A DNA stretch of 32,675 bases, taken from positions 16,353-49,027 of the forward strand of contig NZ_QXIU01000068.1 in NCBI RefSeq assembly GCF_003570935.1, written 5' to 3'. The position numbers and the translations under genes were made by a program. Positions 1-8,392 of this stretch are shown here, one piece after another; position 1 is the first letter of the stretch; each line of letters starts with the position of its first letter. This DNA is from Candidatus Cryosericum odellii. Lineage in GTDB: Bacteria; Caldisericota; Caldisericia; Cryosericales; Cryosericaceae. The notes beneath the pieces are model-generated. The model was not told the DNA's origin. It was given only the letters and a program-made list of their open reading frames with translations, and did no database searches.

Positions 1-318
1 CGCATGAAGCACCTGATGGACCGCCTGCGGGAGGAGTATGACGTGGTCATCATGGATACCCCGCCGATCCTCCCCGTCACCGATGCGGTCGTGGCTTCGT
101 CGCTGGCCGACGGGGTCATCCTGGTCGTCCAGGCCGGCAAGACCCGGGGCGGTGAGGTGCGCCACGCGCAGGAGGTTCTGGAGGAGGCGCACGCCAACCT
201 GCTGGGGGTCGTCCTCAACCGTGCCCGCCGCCGTGTCAACGACTACTATTACACCCGCACCTACGGCGCCTACAGCACCGAACCCGCCAAGCCCGAGGAG
301 ACACCGTCCCATCCATGA
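1..318 (+). CDS. cpsD: CpsD/CapB-type tyrosine autokinase (BY-kinase), C-terminal part
   Basis: C-terminal portion of a bacterial tyrosine kinase that controls polysaccharide polymerisation and export with a Wzc/CpsC-type membrane partner. The gene enters from the left edge; the frame is open from base 1, so the Walker A part is outside the window. What is visible is the Walker B-like segment VVIMDTPP, typical of the MinD-like P-loop fold of this family, then the conserved stretch around VVQAGKTRGGEV and the late LGVVLNRA motif. The tail contains a tyrosine cluster (NDYYYTRTYGAYS), the expected site of autophosphorylation. The stop overlaps the start of the phosphatase gene by ATGA, as expected for a coupled kinase/phosphatase pair. 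A Wzc-type fusion of membrane and kinase domains cannot be excluded because the 5' part is missing. Confidence 0.88.
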   Translation, partial: RMKHLMDRLREEYDVVIMDTPPILPVTDAVVASSLADGVILVVQAGKTRGGEVRHAQEVLEEAHANLLGVVLNRARRRVNDYYYTRTYGAYSTEPAKPEETPSHP

Positions 319-977
319 GCGTCGTCGACATCCATTGCCACATCCTGCCGGGACTGGACGACGGTGCGCCGGACATGCCTACCAGCGTTGCGATGGCGCG
401 CCTCGCCGCAGTAGCCGGCATCAGCACTGTCATCGGCACGCCCCACTGGATCGAGGACGAGCATGAGACGGACCCCGCCCAGGTGCGTCAGACCGCCAAA
501 GACCTGCAGGCAGAGCTCAACAGCCGGGCTATCCCTCTCACCATCCTGCCAGGTAACGAGGCCTTCATCAGCCCTGACCTGCCCGACCGGGTGAAGAAGG
601 GCGACGTCCTGACCCTTGCCGACCGGGGCACACACCTCCTGCTGGAGTTGCCCTACGAAGATCTGCCCACCTATGTGGACGATGTCATCTTCAAGCTGCA
701 GCTACAGGGCGTCACGCCTGTCCTTGCCCACGTCGAGCGCTACGCGTATGTCCGCAGCGACTGGCATGTCCTGGACCGCTGGGTTCAGCGCGGTTGTCTG
801 GCCCAGGTCAACGCGTCGAGTCTGGACCGCGCCAGGGGCGACGACCTTGCGCAGGACCTGATGGATCGTGGCCTGGTTGCCTGCACGGCAACGGACGCAC
901 ACAATGCAACACTCCGCGTACCACGCAGTATCTGGAATGATTCGAGTACGAGTCTCTCAAAGGAGGCATTGGAATGA
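315..977 (+). CDS. cpsB: CpsB/YwqE-type tyrosine-protein phosphatase (PHP domain)
   Basis: Metal-dependent phosphatase of the PHP superfamily that removes phosphate from the tyrosine cluster of the upstream autokinase. The start gives DIHCHILPGLDDGA, the signature metal-binding motif of this family, within the first 20 residues; GTPHW, GNEAF, LAHVERY and CTATDAHN supply the later conserved His/Glu/Asp metal ligands. At 220 residues it is slightly shorter than the usual 240-260. The ATG start overlaps the kinase stop (ATGA) and the stop overlaps the rmlA start (ATGA), so the three are probably cotranscribed and translationally coupled. The last ~30 codons, with the rmlA junction, occur again in decayed form at the right end of the window. 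Confidence 0.93.
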   Translation: MSVVDIHCHILPGLDDGAPDMPTSVAMARLAAVAGISTVIGTPHWIEDEHETDPAQVRQTAKDLQAELNSRAIPLTILPGNEAFISPDLPDRVKKGDVLTLADRGTHLLLELPYEDLPTYVDDVIFKLQLQGVTPVLAHVERYAYVRSDWHVLDRWVQRGCLAQVNASSLDRARGDDLAQDLMDRGLVACTATDAHNATLRVPRSIWNDSSTSLSKEALE

Positions 978-1726
978 AAGGCATTGTTCTTGCTGGTGGC
1001 ACCGGTTCTCGTCTGTCTCCTCTGACGGCTGTAACTAATAAGCACCTCCTGCCCGTGGGCAACTATCCCATGATCTTTCACCCCATTGCACGCCTCAAGC
1101 AGGCGGGCATCAAGGATGTTCTTGTTGTCACTGGTCGTGATCACATGGGGGATGTCATGGAACTGCTGGGTAGTGGTCATGACTTCGGACTGGACTTAAC
1201 GTACAAGGTGCAGGATCAGGCAGGCGGCATCGCCCAGGCTTTGGGACTGGCTCGTGGTTTCTGCTTGGGCGATAGCTGCTGCGTCATCTTGGGGGACAAC
1301 ATCTTTCAGGATGACCTCACACCATCGGTCGAGGCTTTCCAGCGCCAAGGACAGGGTGCCCGTGTCCTCCTCAAAGAGGTGCAGGACCCCGGGCGTTTTG
1401 GCGTGGCTGAGTTGTCCCAGGACGGACATATCCTGAGTATCGAGGAGAAGCCGGCCAGCCCCAAGAGCAACCTGGCCGTCACCGGCATTTACATGTATGA
1501 TGCTCAGGTCTTTGACATCATTCCGACCCTGGTCCCGTCTCATCGTGGTGAACTGGAGATCACCGACATCAACAACGCGTATATCCGCGCCGGTACCATG
1601 ACGTACGATGTCCTGCAGGGCTGGTGGACAGATGCTGGCACATTCCCCTCGCTGCGCACAGCCAATGATCTGGCGCAGAACGTTGAGCTTGGTCTCGACG
1701 AGACAAGAGACGAGCAGCATGACTAA
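974..1726 (+). CDS. rmlA: Glucose-1-phosphate thymidylyltransferase, short form
   Basis: Makes dTDP-glucose from dTTP and glucose-1-phosphate, the first step to dTDP-L-rhamnose. The N-terminus carries the nucleotidyltransferase signature GGTGSRLSPLT followed by K-HLLPVGNYPM; LGDNIF, VEEKP-like IEEKP and GWWTDAGTF are the later active-site segments. The protein is 250 residues, whereas the classical RmlA has about 290, so the C-terminal helical extension that forms the allosteric site is absent; this matches the short type of sugar-phosphate nucleotidyltransferase. A strong ribosome binding site (AAAGGAGG at 959-966) precedes the ATG, and the start overlaps the cpsB stop. It is followed by rmlC with an 8-base overlap. 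A TDP- versus UDP-glucose preference is inferred from the rml context. Confidence 0.9.
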   Translation: MKGIVLAGGTGSRLSPLTAVTNKHLLPVGNYPMIFHPIARLKQAGIKDVLVVTGRDHMGDVMELLGSGHDFGLDLTYKVQDQAGGIAQALGLARGFCLGDSCCVILGDNIFQDDLTPSVEAFQRQGQGARVLLKEVQDPGRFGVAELSQDGHILSIEEKPASPKSNLAVTGIYMYDAQVFDIIPTLVPSHRGELEITDINNAYIRAGTMTYDVLQGWWTDAGTFPSLRTANDLAQNVELGLDETRDEQHD

Positions 1727-2273
1727 GTTCACCTTTGAGCCGTTGGCTGTCCCCGACTTGATCGTCATCAAGCCGACCGTGCACGGTGACGCACGGGGGT
1801 TCTTTCTCGAGACTTACCGAGCAGACGAGTTTGCAGCGGCTGGTATCACGAACACCTTTGTGCAGGATAACCATTCGCATTCGACCCAGGGTGTCCTGCG
1901 TGGTCTCCACTTCCAGAAGACACGCCCCCAGGCCAAGCTGATCCGTTGTGTAACCGGTCGCATGTTTGATGTTGGCGTCGATCTGCGACGTGGTTCCCCT
2001 ACGTACGGCCAGTGGGCAGGTGTCGAACTCAGCAGTGACAATCACTGGTCGCTCCTTATTCCCAAGGGCTTTGCCCATGGTTTCTTGGTCCTGTCCCCGG
2101 AGGTCGATGTCGAGTACCAATGCGATGAATACTACCATCCTGAGGACGAAGGGGGCTTGCTGTGGAACGACCCCACTGTAGGTATCGTATGGCCTCTTCC
2201 TGTCGGCTCCATGCCTCTCTTGTCCGGCAAGGATCAGCAGTGGCCCACCCTGATACAATGGGAGAAGAGATGA
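1719..2273 (+). CDS. rmlC: dTDP-4-dehydrorhamnose 3,5-epimerase
   Basis: Epimerises dTDP-4-keto-6-deoxyglucose at C3 and C5, the third step to dTDP-L-rhamnose. It is 184 residues, the normal RmlC size, and shows the cupin-fold signatures HGDARGFFLETYR, QDNHSHS followed by GVLRGLHFQ with the catalytic His, DVGVDLRRGSPTYG, and LIPKGFAHGF. The start at ATG 1719 is chosen because it gives the canonical N-terminus (PLAVPDLIVIKPTVHGD); an upstream ATG at 1608 lies inside rmlA and adds unrelated residues. It overlaps rmlA by 8 bases and its stop overlaps rmlD by ATGA. Confidence 0.95.
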   Translation: MTKFTFEPLAVPDLIVIKPTVHGDARGFFLETYRADEFAAAGITNTFVQDNHSHSTQGVLRGLHFQKTRPQAKLIRCVTGRMFDVGVDLRRGSPTYGQWAGVELSSDNHWSLLIPKGFAHGFLVLSPEVDVEYQCDEYYHPEDEGGLLWNDPTVGIVWPLPVGSMPLLSGKDQQWPTLIQWEKR

Positions 2274-3181
2274 GTGTGATGAAGCTGCTCATTGTGGGCG
2301 CTGATGGTCAGCTGGGCACCGACATGGCGCGTCTCCTTGCCCCTCTTTCCGCTGTCACAGCGTTGACCTTCCATGACCTCGACATCACGGGCCGGGCCGG
2401 TGTCAAACAGGCCATCGAATCTGCCCGTCCCGACGTTGTGGTCAACTGTGCAGCCTATACCGCCGTGGACCGGGCTGAGACCGAACAGGATGCGGCGTAT
2501 CGTGTCAACGTCCTGGGCGCCCGCAACGTGGCCCAGGCGGCACAGCGTGTCGGTGCCCGCGTCGTGTACTTCTCCACCGATTATATCTTCGACGGTATGG
2601 CGACCGAGCCCTACGACGAGGAGGCCCCCACGGGTCCCCTCTCCATCTACGGCAGGACCAAACTGCAGGGCGAGCAGGCGACCCGGGAGGCCAACCCGGA
2701 TCATCTCATCCTGCGCCTTGCCTGGCTGTACGGCAGCACCGGGCACAACTTCGTCCGCACGGTCCTGCGCCTTTCCCATGAGAAGGACGAGCTGCGCATC
2801 GTGGATGACCAGGTCGGCAGTCCCACCTTCACCGAGGACGTCGTCCATCAGCTCTGGACAGCCATCGAGGACGGCTGTTCCGGGACGTACCACTGCGTGA
2901 ACGCGGGGCAGGCCAGCTGGCATGCCTTCGCCACCCGCATCGTGCACCGCCTGGGCCTGAATGTTCCCGTCATCGCCATTCACACTGTGGATTACCCTGC
3001 ACCTGCGCGCCGGCCCGTCTACTCGGTGCTGGCCAACCGCAAGTTCGAACTCGAACAGCTGGGCGGCATGCGTCCCTGGGAAGGCGCCCTCGACGACTGC
3101 TTGCTTCAGTACCGGGAGCAATTGTCCTCTGCTTCCTCCGAGAGCAATGCTAGCCTTGGTAAAGCAAGGATCGAGGAATGA
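2270..3181 (+). CDS. rmlD: dTDP-4-dehydrorhamnose reductase
   Basis: NAD(P)H-dependent short-chain reductase that completes dTDP-L-rhamnose. The 303-residue product begins MSVMKLLIVGADGQLG, the Rossmann dinucleotide-binding motif of RmlD, then NCAAYTAVDRAE, STDYIFDG and the catalytic YGRTKLQGE (YxxxK). The late DDQVGSPT segment is a family hallmark. The ATG at 2270 is preferred over the frame-open ATG at 2162 because it overlaps the rmlC stop (ATGA), has GGAGAAG just upstream and gives the standard N-terminus. The stop overlaps the next gene in the same way. Confidence 0.95.
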   Translation: MSVMKLLIVGADGQLGTDMARLLAPLSAVTALTFHDLDITGRAGVKQAIESARPDVVVNCAAYTAVDRAETEQDAAYRVNVLGARNVAQAAQRVGARVVYFSTDYIFDGMATEPYDEEAPTGPLSIYGRTKLQGEQATREANPDHLILRLAWLYGSTGHNFVRTVLRLSHEKDELRIVDDQVGSPTFTEDVVHQLWTAIEDGCSGTYHCVNAGQASWHAFATRIVHRLGLNVPVIAIHTVDYPAPARRPVYSVLANRKFELEQLGGMRPWEGALDDCLLQYREQLSSASSESNASLGKARIEE

Positions 3182-3837
3182 GCGCATTCGGCTTTGTGAA
3201 ACATAAGTTGATAGTAAGGGCGTTCAGGAAATCATTCGCGGCACGGTTTCCACGTCAGTACATGATACCTGTGTCGCTCTTCGACATCACCAAAGTAGAA
3301 GTGGGCGACTTCTCGTACGGTCCCCTGGATGCGATATGCTGGAACAATCCGGGGGAACATCTGTCAATTGGTCGTTTCGTGTCAGTTTCTCCAGAAGTCG
3401 TGTTCCTCCTGGGGGGGAATCACGATTACCGATTGCCCTCGACCTATCCGTTTGATTCGCTGGTTCTGAGAGACCGTGAGGATGTGCCAGCAACCAAGGG
3501 CGGGATAGTCGTCCATGACGATGTCTGGATTGGGCAGAAGGCGATGATTCTCTCTGGAGTCGATGTTGGCCAGGGGTCCGTCATAGCCGCCGGTGCTGTA
3601 GTTACTCGCGATGTCGAGCCTTACAGTATCGTTGCCGGTAATCCTGCCAAGGTAGTAAAGCATAGGTTCTCTGAGCATGTGACGCGCGACCTCATCGCGT
3701 GGGCAGACTATTCCCTTTTGGATGCGGAGACGATTCGGCAGTATCGCGACCTCCTGTATCAACCCGTCACTGAACAGAACCTGAACCAGCTACATGGCAT
3801 GTTCGAGAAGCTCAGAACGGCAGTGAAAGTCAGATGA
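3178..3837 (+). CDS. CatB-like hexapeptide-repeat O-acetyltransferase
   Basis: Probable acetyl-CoA-dependent O-acetyltransferase of the left-handed beta-helix (LbH, xenobiotic acetyltransferase) type, expected to acetylate a sugar of the repeat unit or its precursor in the cytoplasm. Hexapeptide-repeat features are VEVGDFSYG, LSIGRFVSVSPEV, the loop GGNHDYR with the likely catalytic His, VVHDDVWIGQKAMILSGVDVGQGSVIAAGAVVTRDV and SIVAGNPAKVVKHRF, the last being the typical end of the coil. The length of 219 residues fits the family. It begins by ATGA overlap with rmlD and sits between rmlD and rmlB. Base composition is slightly lower in GC than rmlD. The acceptor sugar cannot be predicted. Confidence 0.87.
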   Translation: MSAFGFVKHKLIVRAFRKSFAARFPRQYMIPVSLFDITKVEVGDFSYGPLDAICWNNPGEHLSIGRFVSVSPEVVFLLGGNHDYRLPSTYPFDSLVLRDREDVPATKGGIVVHDDVWIGQKAMILSGVDVGQGSVIAAGAVVTRDVEPYSIVAGNPAKVVKHRFSEHVTRDLIAWADYSLLDAETIRQYRDLLYQPVTEQNLNQLHGMFEKLRTAVKVR

Positions 3838-3885
3838 TTACGAATACGGTCGCAGTAGTACGTGTGAGTGCTGGAGGTGATCCTC

Positions 3886-4887
3886 TTGTTTGATACAATT
3901 CTTGTCACCGGCGGCTGTGGCTTCATTGGCTCCTGCTTCGTCCTCCAGCAGATGAAGCAATATCCCGATATCCACCTCATCAATCTCGACGCGCTGACGT
4001 ATGCCGGCAACCCCGACAATGTCAAAGAGGTTGCGGACGATCCCCGCTACACCTTCGTGCAGGCCGACGTCGCCGACCGTCCCGCCGTGGAGGCCGTCTT
4101 CGCCCAGTATCATCCCACCCAGGTCGTCCACTTCGCTGCCGAGTCCCACGTGGACCGCAGCATCGACGGCCCCGACGTCTTCGTGCGCACCAACGTCCTG
4201 GGCACCCAGGTCATGCTGGACGTGGCCCGCAAGCAGTGGCAGCAGGACGCCTGTATAGACACGGCCCGTTTCCTCTACATCAGCACCGATGAAGTCTACG
4301 GTGACCTCCCTCTGGAGAGCACCGAGAAGTTCATCGAAAGCTCGCCAATCAAACCCAGCAGTCCCTACAGCGTTGCCAAGGCAGCAGGCGACTTGATGGC
4401 CCAGGCCTATCACCGGACGTATGGCATGCCCACCCTCATCACCCGCAGCTCCAATAACTACGGTCCCCGCCAGTACCCCGAGAAGCTCATCCCCCTCACG
4501 ATCAAGAAGGCCTTGGCCGGTGAACCCATCCCTGTCTATGGCGACGGCCTCAACGTCCGCGACTGGCTGTACGTCGAAGACAACTGCCGTGCCATCGATC
4601 TCGTCCTGCACCAGGGCACCCCCGGTCAGGTCTACAACGTCGGCGGGAACAACGAGTTGAGCAACATCGACCTCATCCACCTGCTCCTCCACGCCCTCGC
4701 CCAGCAGACCGGCAACCCCGAGGAGACCTACACCAGGCTCATCACCTTCGTTCCCGACCGTCTCGGACATGACAGGAGGTATGCGCTGGACAGCGGGAAG
4801 CTGTGCTCTAGCCTGGACTGGGTGGCAGGCTCACCATTCATGGAGTCGCTAGCGCAGTCTGTTTCGTGGCTGCGAGGTACTTCGTGA
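3886..4887 (+). CDS. rmlB: dTDP-glucose 4,6-dehydratase
   Basis: NAD-dependent dehydratase that turns dTDP-glucose into dTDP-4-keto-6-deoxyglucose, the second step of the rhamnose pathway. The 333-residue protein has TGGCGFIGS at its N-terminus, AAESHVDRS, the catalytic STDEVYGDL, SPYSVAKAAGD (YxxxK) and RSSNNYGPRQYPEKLIP. The TTG start is chosen because a perfect GGAGGTGA (3873-3880) lies 5 bases before it and because two partial copies at 5890 and 8607 begin with ATG at the equivalent codon; upstream GTG codons at 3868 and 3877 overlap this ribosome binding site. This is the only full-length rmlB in the window. The stop overlaps the likely GTG start of the next gene. Confidence 0.95.
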   Translation: MFDTILVTGGCGFIGSCFVLQQMKQYPDIHLINLDALTYAGNPDNVKEVADDPRYTFVQADVADRPAVEAVFAQYHPTQVVHFAAESHVDRSIDGPDVFVRTNVLGTQVMLDVARKQWQQDACIDTARFLYISTDEVYGDLPLESTEKFIESSPIKPSSPYSVAKAAGDLMAQAYHRTYGMPTLITRSSNNYGPRQYPEKLIPLTIKKALAGEPIPVYGDGLNVRDWLYVEDNCRAIDLVLHQGTPGQVYNVGGNNELSNIDLIHLLLHALAQQTGNPEETYTRLITFVPDRLGHDRRYALDSGKLCSSLDWVAGSPFMESLAQSVSWLRGTS

Positions 4888-5858
4888 AAGAGACGCAATA
4901 TGCCATTGGAGGTCATAGTGAGCCTGTCCGCGCAGGAGTCAGCGGAAGTCAGGAGACTGTCGCGCCAGGTACTCGCAGTGTGGCTGCATGCATAGTCTCC
5001 TACAACCCGGGTCCAGAAGCGCGGTTGACCCTTTACAGTGTGTTGCCTCAGGTGTCGAAAGTGTTTGTCATAGACAACGCCTCCACCAGACAGAGCGAGA
5101 TGGCGCTTTCAGACCTCTGTGCAGAGCTCAGCGTTGCGCTGACGGTGAACAACGAGAACACCGGTGTGGCTGGTGCATTCAACCAAGCGGCCAGCATGGC
5201 GATTAGTCAAGGGTACGAATGGATGCTGCTGATGGACCAGGACACTGTTGCGCCGGTCGGACTGGTTCAACGACTCATGCGTGGTGTCGACAGGTGGGGA
5301 GGAATACGTCTCCCTGCAGTGTTGTGCCCACTGTCTTTAGAGAGTGACCCGTCTGGGCATCAGAGCGCGGTTCCAGACGCTGACACGGCGGTGGGAGCCT
5401 GCATGAGTGCTGGCAGTATGGTGAGACTGGCAGCATGGAAAGCTGTTGGTGGCTACGATGAGAGTTTCTTCGTGGATTACGTCGATCATGATTTCTGTTT
5501 TAGGTGCCGACAACATGGGTGGGAAGTTGTCCAAGTGTGTGGCGCCGTGATGGTGCACAGCCCAGGGAGCCCCATAAGGCATCGGTTTCTCTGGAAGCGG
5601 CCTGCAACTTCAAACCGCTCTGCCCTCAGAGGATACTACATGGCGCGAAATCGGATTCTCTTCTATCGGAAATACTGGCGCTTCGATACCAGATGGGTTC
5701 TTCGCGATGTATGCAATGCGGTCAAAGAAGTCGTGTTGGTCGTTCTGTTTGAGTCAAGCAAGCGTGAGAAGTTGAATGCTATTGGTGTTGGAGTACTCGA
5801 TGGTTGTCGGGGGTTGAGTGGCAAGACACAACGACAGTGGTTCGTGTCTAAGAGATGA
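4884..5858 (+). CDS. GT2 glycosyltransferase, rhamnosyltransferase-like
   Basis: Cytoplasmic family 2 glycosyltransferase that adds one sugar to the lipid-linked repeat unit. AACIVSYNPGPE opens the GT-A fold, followed by VFVIDNAST, NNENTGVAGAFNQ and the metal-binding DxD-like LLMDQDT; GGYDESFFVDYVDHDFCFR is the conserved acceptor-side segment. This pattern resembles the RfbF/WbbL-type rhamnosyltransferases, which fits the adjacent rml genes, but the linkage is unknown. The start is uncertain: GTG 4884 overlaps the rmlB stop (GTGA); GTG 4866 and an internal GTG directly before AACIVSY are alternatives. The first ~35 residues before the conserved strand do not look like a standard N-terminus. 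The C-terminus is basic and may touch the membrane. Confidence 0.83.
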   Translation: MKETQYAIGGHSEPVRAGVSGSQETVAPGTRSVAACIVSYNPGPEARLTLYSVLPQVSKVFVIDNASTRQSEMALSDLCAELSVALTVNNENTGVAGAFNQAASMAISQGYEWMLLMDQDTVAPVGLVQRLMRGVDRWGGIRLPAVLCPLSLESDPSGHQSAVPDADTAVGACMSAGSMVRLAAWKAVGGYDESFFVDYVDHDFCFRCRQHGWEVVQVCGAVMVHSPGSPIRHRFLWKRPATSNRSALRGYYMARNRILFYRKYWRFDTRWVLRDVCNAVKEVVLVVLFESSKREKLNAIGVGVLDGCRGLSGKTQRQWFVSKR

Positions 5859-5889
5859 TGAATGGTTGAGACGATGGAAGTGCTGTTCC

Positions 5890-6198
5890 ATGACTGAGAC
5901 CATGCTTGTCACCGGGGGCTGTGGCTTCATCGGCTCCTGTTTCATCTTCCAGCAGATGCAGCAGTATCCGGAGATTCACCTCCTCAACCTCGACGCGCTG
6001 ACGTATGCCGGCAACCCCGACAATGTCAAAGAGGTTGCAGGCGATCCCCGCTACACCTTCGTGCAGGCCGACGTCGCCGACCGACCGGGGCATGACCGGA
6101 GATATGCGCTGGATGCGGCAAAGGCACACAGGATGTTCGATTGGTTGACACAGGCCTCGTTCGAACGGCAGGTACAGCGCTGCCTGGCGTGGGGATAG
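5890..6198 (+). pseudogene. rmlB copy with an in-frame internal deletion of about 227 codons
   Basis: Second copy of rmlB reduced to 102 codons. Residues 1-66 match the N-terminus of RmlB (TGGCGFIGSCF through VQADVADRP) and the remainder (GHDRRYALD onward) matches its C-terminus. The missing middle includes the catalytic TDEVYG and YxxxK segments, so it cannot be an active dehydratase. The junction lies at a short homology, CGACCG, found in the intact gene at both 4074-4079 and 4755-4760; loss of 681 bases between them keeps the frame. Bases 5989-6038 are identical to 3985-4034 of the intact gene while the first 80 bases are diverged. The open frame survives, so a peptide could still be made. 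Confidence 0.85.
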
Positions 6199-6209
6199 AG
6201 GTGAAGGCG

Positions 6210-7223
6210 ATGGCCGGCCACGGAGATGGCCTAGCCAGTTACAAGGCGGCTGCCACGGACATATCGGTTGCCCTGTGCACGTTCAATGGAGCATTGTACC
6301 TGCAGGAGCAACTTGACAGCTTGCTACGGCAGACGTCGCGGCCCACCGAACTTGTGCTGTCGGACGATGGTTCCTCCGATGCATCGGTCAGCATCGTCAC
6401 GGAATTCGCCAGAGCTGTTGGAATGAGACTTGTCGTGGCTCCCACGCATGCGCGGCTTGGGGTGGGCCAGAACTTCAACCTGGCCCTCTTGCTGTGTTCT
6501 CGACAATATGTGGCATTGTCAGATCAGGATGACGTATGGCTGCCCGACAAGTTGGCCACGGCGCTCGCGGCAATGCATGAGGGGGAAGCCAGGTATGGAA
6601 CGAGTTGTCCTCTGCTGGTTTATACCGACCTGACGGTTGTGGCAGCTGACCTGCGCCCTATCAGTTCTTCGTTCATGAGGTCTAAAGGGTTATGCAATCC
6701 TTCTCCGCATGATGCGCTGACAATTCTACTTACGCAGAATTTTGCCACGGGCTGTACTATGCTCGTCAATCGTCAACTACTGGAGCGTGCGTTGCCAATT
6801 CCTAAGGAAGCTGTGTTTCACGATTGGTGGCTGGCTCTGGTGGCTGCCAGTTGTGGCCACGTGCTGTATGTTGACCAGCCGACTATCATGTATCGGCAGC
6901 ATGATTCAAACGTTATAGGTATCGACACCATGGCACTATCATTGAAGCGTATCATTGCCCATCCTGCTAGTCACTTGGAACATGGCATAGCCATGTGCAC
7001 GTCCTGCGCGCGTCAGCTCGACGTTCTTGAATCGCGGCTCACGGAATGCCATGCCGCAACTGCTGCAATAGAACACGTGCATCGTGTCAAGGAGGCAATT
7101 GCCTGTGGCGGTGTGAGAAGTGTAGGTCGTCTCCTGAGCCAGCATGTCCGACGACTGGGGCGGTTCAGAACAGCCACTTTGTACTTGTTGTGCATGCTGA
7201 AAGGTGCGGATCCTAGACCATGA
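6210..7223 (+). CDS. GT2 glycosyltransferase
   Basis: Family 2 glycosyltransferase of 337 residues, probably extending the repeat unit in the cytoplasm. Conserved segments are ISVALCTFNGALYLQEQLDS, ELVLSDDGSSD, LGVGQNFNLA, the metal-binding SDQDDVWLPDK, and HDWWLAL near the acceptor region. This set is typical of rhamnan and O-antigen GT2 enzymes related to RgpF-neighbour and WbbJ-cluster transferases. ATG 6210 is preferred because GAGGTGA (6198-6204) precedes it by five bases; GTG 6201 and the frame-open ATG 6141 inside the rmlB remnant are less likely. The stop overlaps the next gene by ATGA. Donor and linkage cannot be assigned. Confidence 0.86.
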   Translation: MAGHGDGLASYKAAATDISVALCTFNGALYLQEQLDSLLRQTSRPTELVLSDDGSSDASVSIVTEFARAVGMRLVVAPTHARLGVGQNFNLALLLCSRQYVALSDQDDVWLPDKLATALAAMHEGEARYGTSCPLLVYTDLTVVAADLRPISSSFMRSKGLCNPSPHDALTILLTQNFATGCTMLVNRQLLERALPIPKEAVFHDWWLALVAASCGHVLYVDQPTIMYRQHDSNVIGIDTMALSLKRIIAHPASHLEHGIAMCTSCARQLDVLESRLTECHAATAAIEHVHRVKEAIACGGVRSVGRLLSQHVRRLGRFRTATLYLLCMLKGADPRP

Positions 7224-7489
7224 CCGACATGTCTCGAGGACTCTTCATGGGAATCATAGTAGCCTTTTGTCTATGGCTAGTGGCACGCATGAGAATCAAG
7301 GCTGTATTCTCGCCTTGGGCTATGGGAGGCCTCTTTTCCCTCATCGCCATACTCATTGACGAGCTGGCGGAGCCTAATGTGTTCACCTATCGAGTTGACG
7401 CACTCTTGTGGATGGTAATAGGGATTGGATATGCTCTGTACAATGCTCATGGCAAGCCGTTAGTGACCCAGTCGATGCAGGAGGAGTGA
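7220..7489 (+). CDS. Small membrane protein of unknown function
   Basis: An 89-residue protein with three hydrophobic stretches: residues about 8-22 (LFMGIIVAFCLWLVA), about 33-47 (WAMGGLFSLIAILID) and about 62-74 (ALLWMVIGIGYAL). It is coupled by ATGA to the upstream glycosyltransferase and lies three bases before the next one. Small membrane proteins in this position, such as the DUF2304 family, are often found beside GT2 genes in polysaccharide loci, but the residues do not clearly match that family and no function is assigned. The tight coupling supports a real gene. Confidence 0.65.
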   Translation: MTDMSRGLFMGIIVAFCLWLVARMRIKAVFSPWAMGGLFSLIAILIDELAEPNVFTYRVDALLWMVIGIGYALYNAHGKPLVTQSMQEE

Positions 7490-7492
7490 GGA

Positions 7493-8392
7493 ATGTCTGA
7501 GTTGCCAACGCTGTCTGTTGTCATAGTGACATACCGAAGTAGCAGTGTCATCGTGCCCTGCCTTCAATCAATCCAGAAATTCAATGATATCGGAGATCAT
7601 TTGCAGGTAACGGTCGTTGACAATAGTCCGACAGGTGACTTGACATATGAACTCGTGTGCAATGGGTTCCCATGGGTACAAGCTGTTCGCAATCCCAAGA
7701 ATGGGGGCTATGGCCAAGGAAACAACGTGGGAGCACGATTGTCGACAGGCAAGTATCTGCTATTCCTGAACCCCGATACCGAGTTAGTCGAGCCCTTGTT
7801 TGACTTCGCCATCTCAGCGTTCGAGAGTGATTCGTGTCTGGCAGTGTTCGGCGTGCAACTACTGACGACTGATCATAGGCGTTCTCCCAGTTTCTTCCTT
7901 CGAGATCAACACGAGACCAAGTATCCGCACGGAATTGCCCGGTTGATTTCGCTAATGGGGCACTTCAACGCGGCAACAATGGCGTGTTTGGGTGCGGCCG
8001 TGTTCATTCGCCGGGATGTCTTCCAGCGCATTGGCTGCTTCGACGAAGAGCTGTTCCTGGGCTGCGAGGAATCCGACGTATGGAATCGCATTGACATGCT
8101 TTCTGAAGGCTGGCATGGACGCTTCTTTCGGCAGAAACGTTTCATTCATCTTGGCGGATCCAGCCAGGGAATACGAACGCCGGAGCCGTCTGCATTTCCG
8201 CACAGCGACTATGCAACCGTACATCACTTCTATGACAAGTACGGCCTAGACTTCCACCGCTTTCTCCACTATGAACGCGAGCGAGCCCAGCTAAGGGTAT
8301 GGTACTGGAGACTTAGAAGGAAGCAGAACTTGTGCCGTGAAGCGCAATTGCATGTTGTTGAACTCGACCGGATACTAAAGTTGGAGAAGTAG
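7493..8392 (+). CDS. GT2 glycosyltransferase, WbbL-like
   Basis: Family 2 glycosyltransferase of 299 residues. The N-terminus SVVIVTYRSSSVIVPCLQS, VTVVDNSPTG, the NPKNGGYGQGNNVGA donor-site loop, LFLNPDTE (DxD position) and GCFDEELFLGCEESDVWNR follow the order seen in rhamnosyltransferases of the WbbL type. A strong ribosome binding site, GAGGAGTGAGGA, lies immediately upstream of ATG 7493. The C-terminal 60 residues are rich in Arg and Trp and may bind the membrane surface. With two other GT2 genes nearby it likely forms part of the rhamnose-containing backbone machinery; donor specificity is inferred only from context. Confidence 0.86.
   Translation: MSELPTLSVVIVTYRSSSVIVPCLQSIQKFNDIGDHLQVTVVDNSPTGDLTYELVCNGFPWVQAVRNPKNGGYGQGNNVGARLSTGKYLLFLNPDTELVEPLFDFAISAFESDSCLAVFGVQLLTTDHRRSPSFFLRDQHETKYPHGIARLISLMGHFNAATMACLGAAVFIRRDVFQRIGCFDEELFLGCEESDVWNRIDMLSEGWHGRFFRQKRFIHLGGSSQGIRTPEPSAFPHSDYATVHHFYDKYGLDFHRFLHYERERAQLRVWYWRLRRKQNLCREAQLHVVELDRILKLEK

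Noticed and set aside
2234-3187. Minus-strand open frame of 317 codons opposite rmlD
   Set aside because: Antisense shadow of rmlD; composition is low-complexity Gly/Val without known motifs.
3838-4770. Long minus-strand open frame (310 codons) opposite rmlB
   Set aside because: Mirror of the GC-rich rmlB codons; no ribosome site or family motif, and rmlB is unmistakable.
7220-7489. DUF2304 protein
   Set aside because: Position fits but the residues do not clearly match that family, so only a general membrane-protein call is given.
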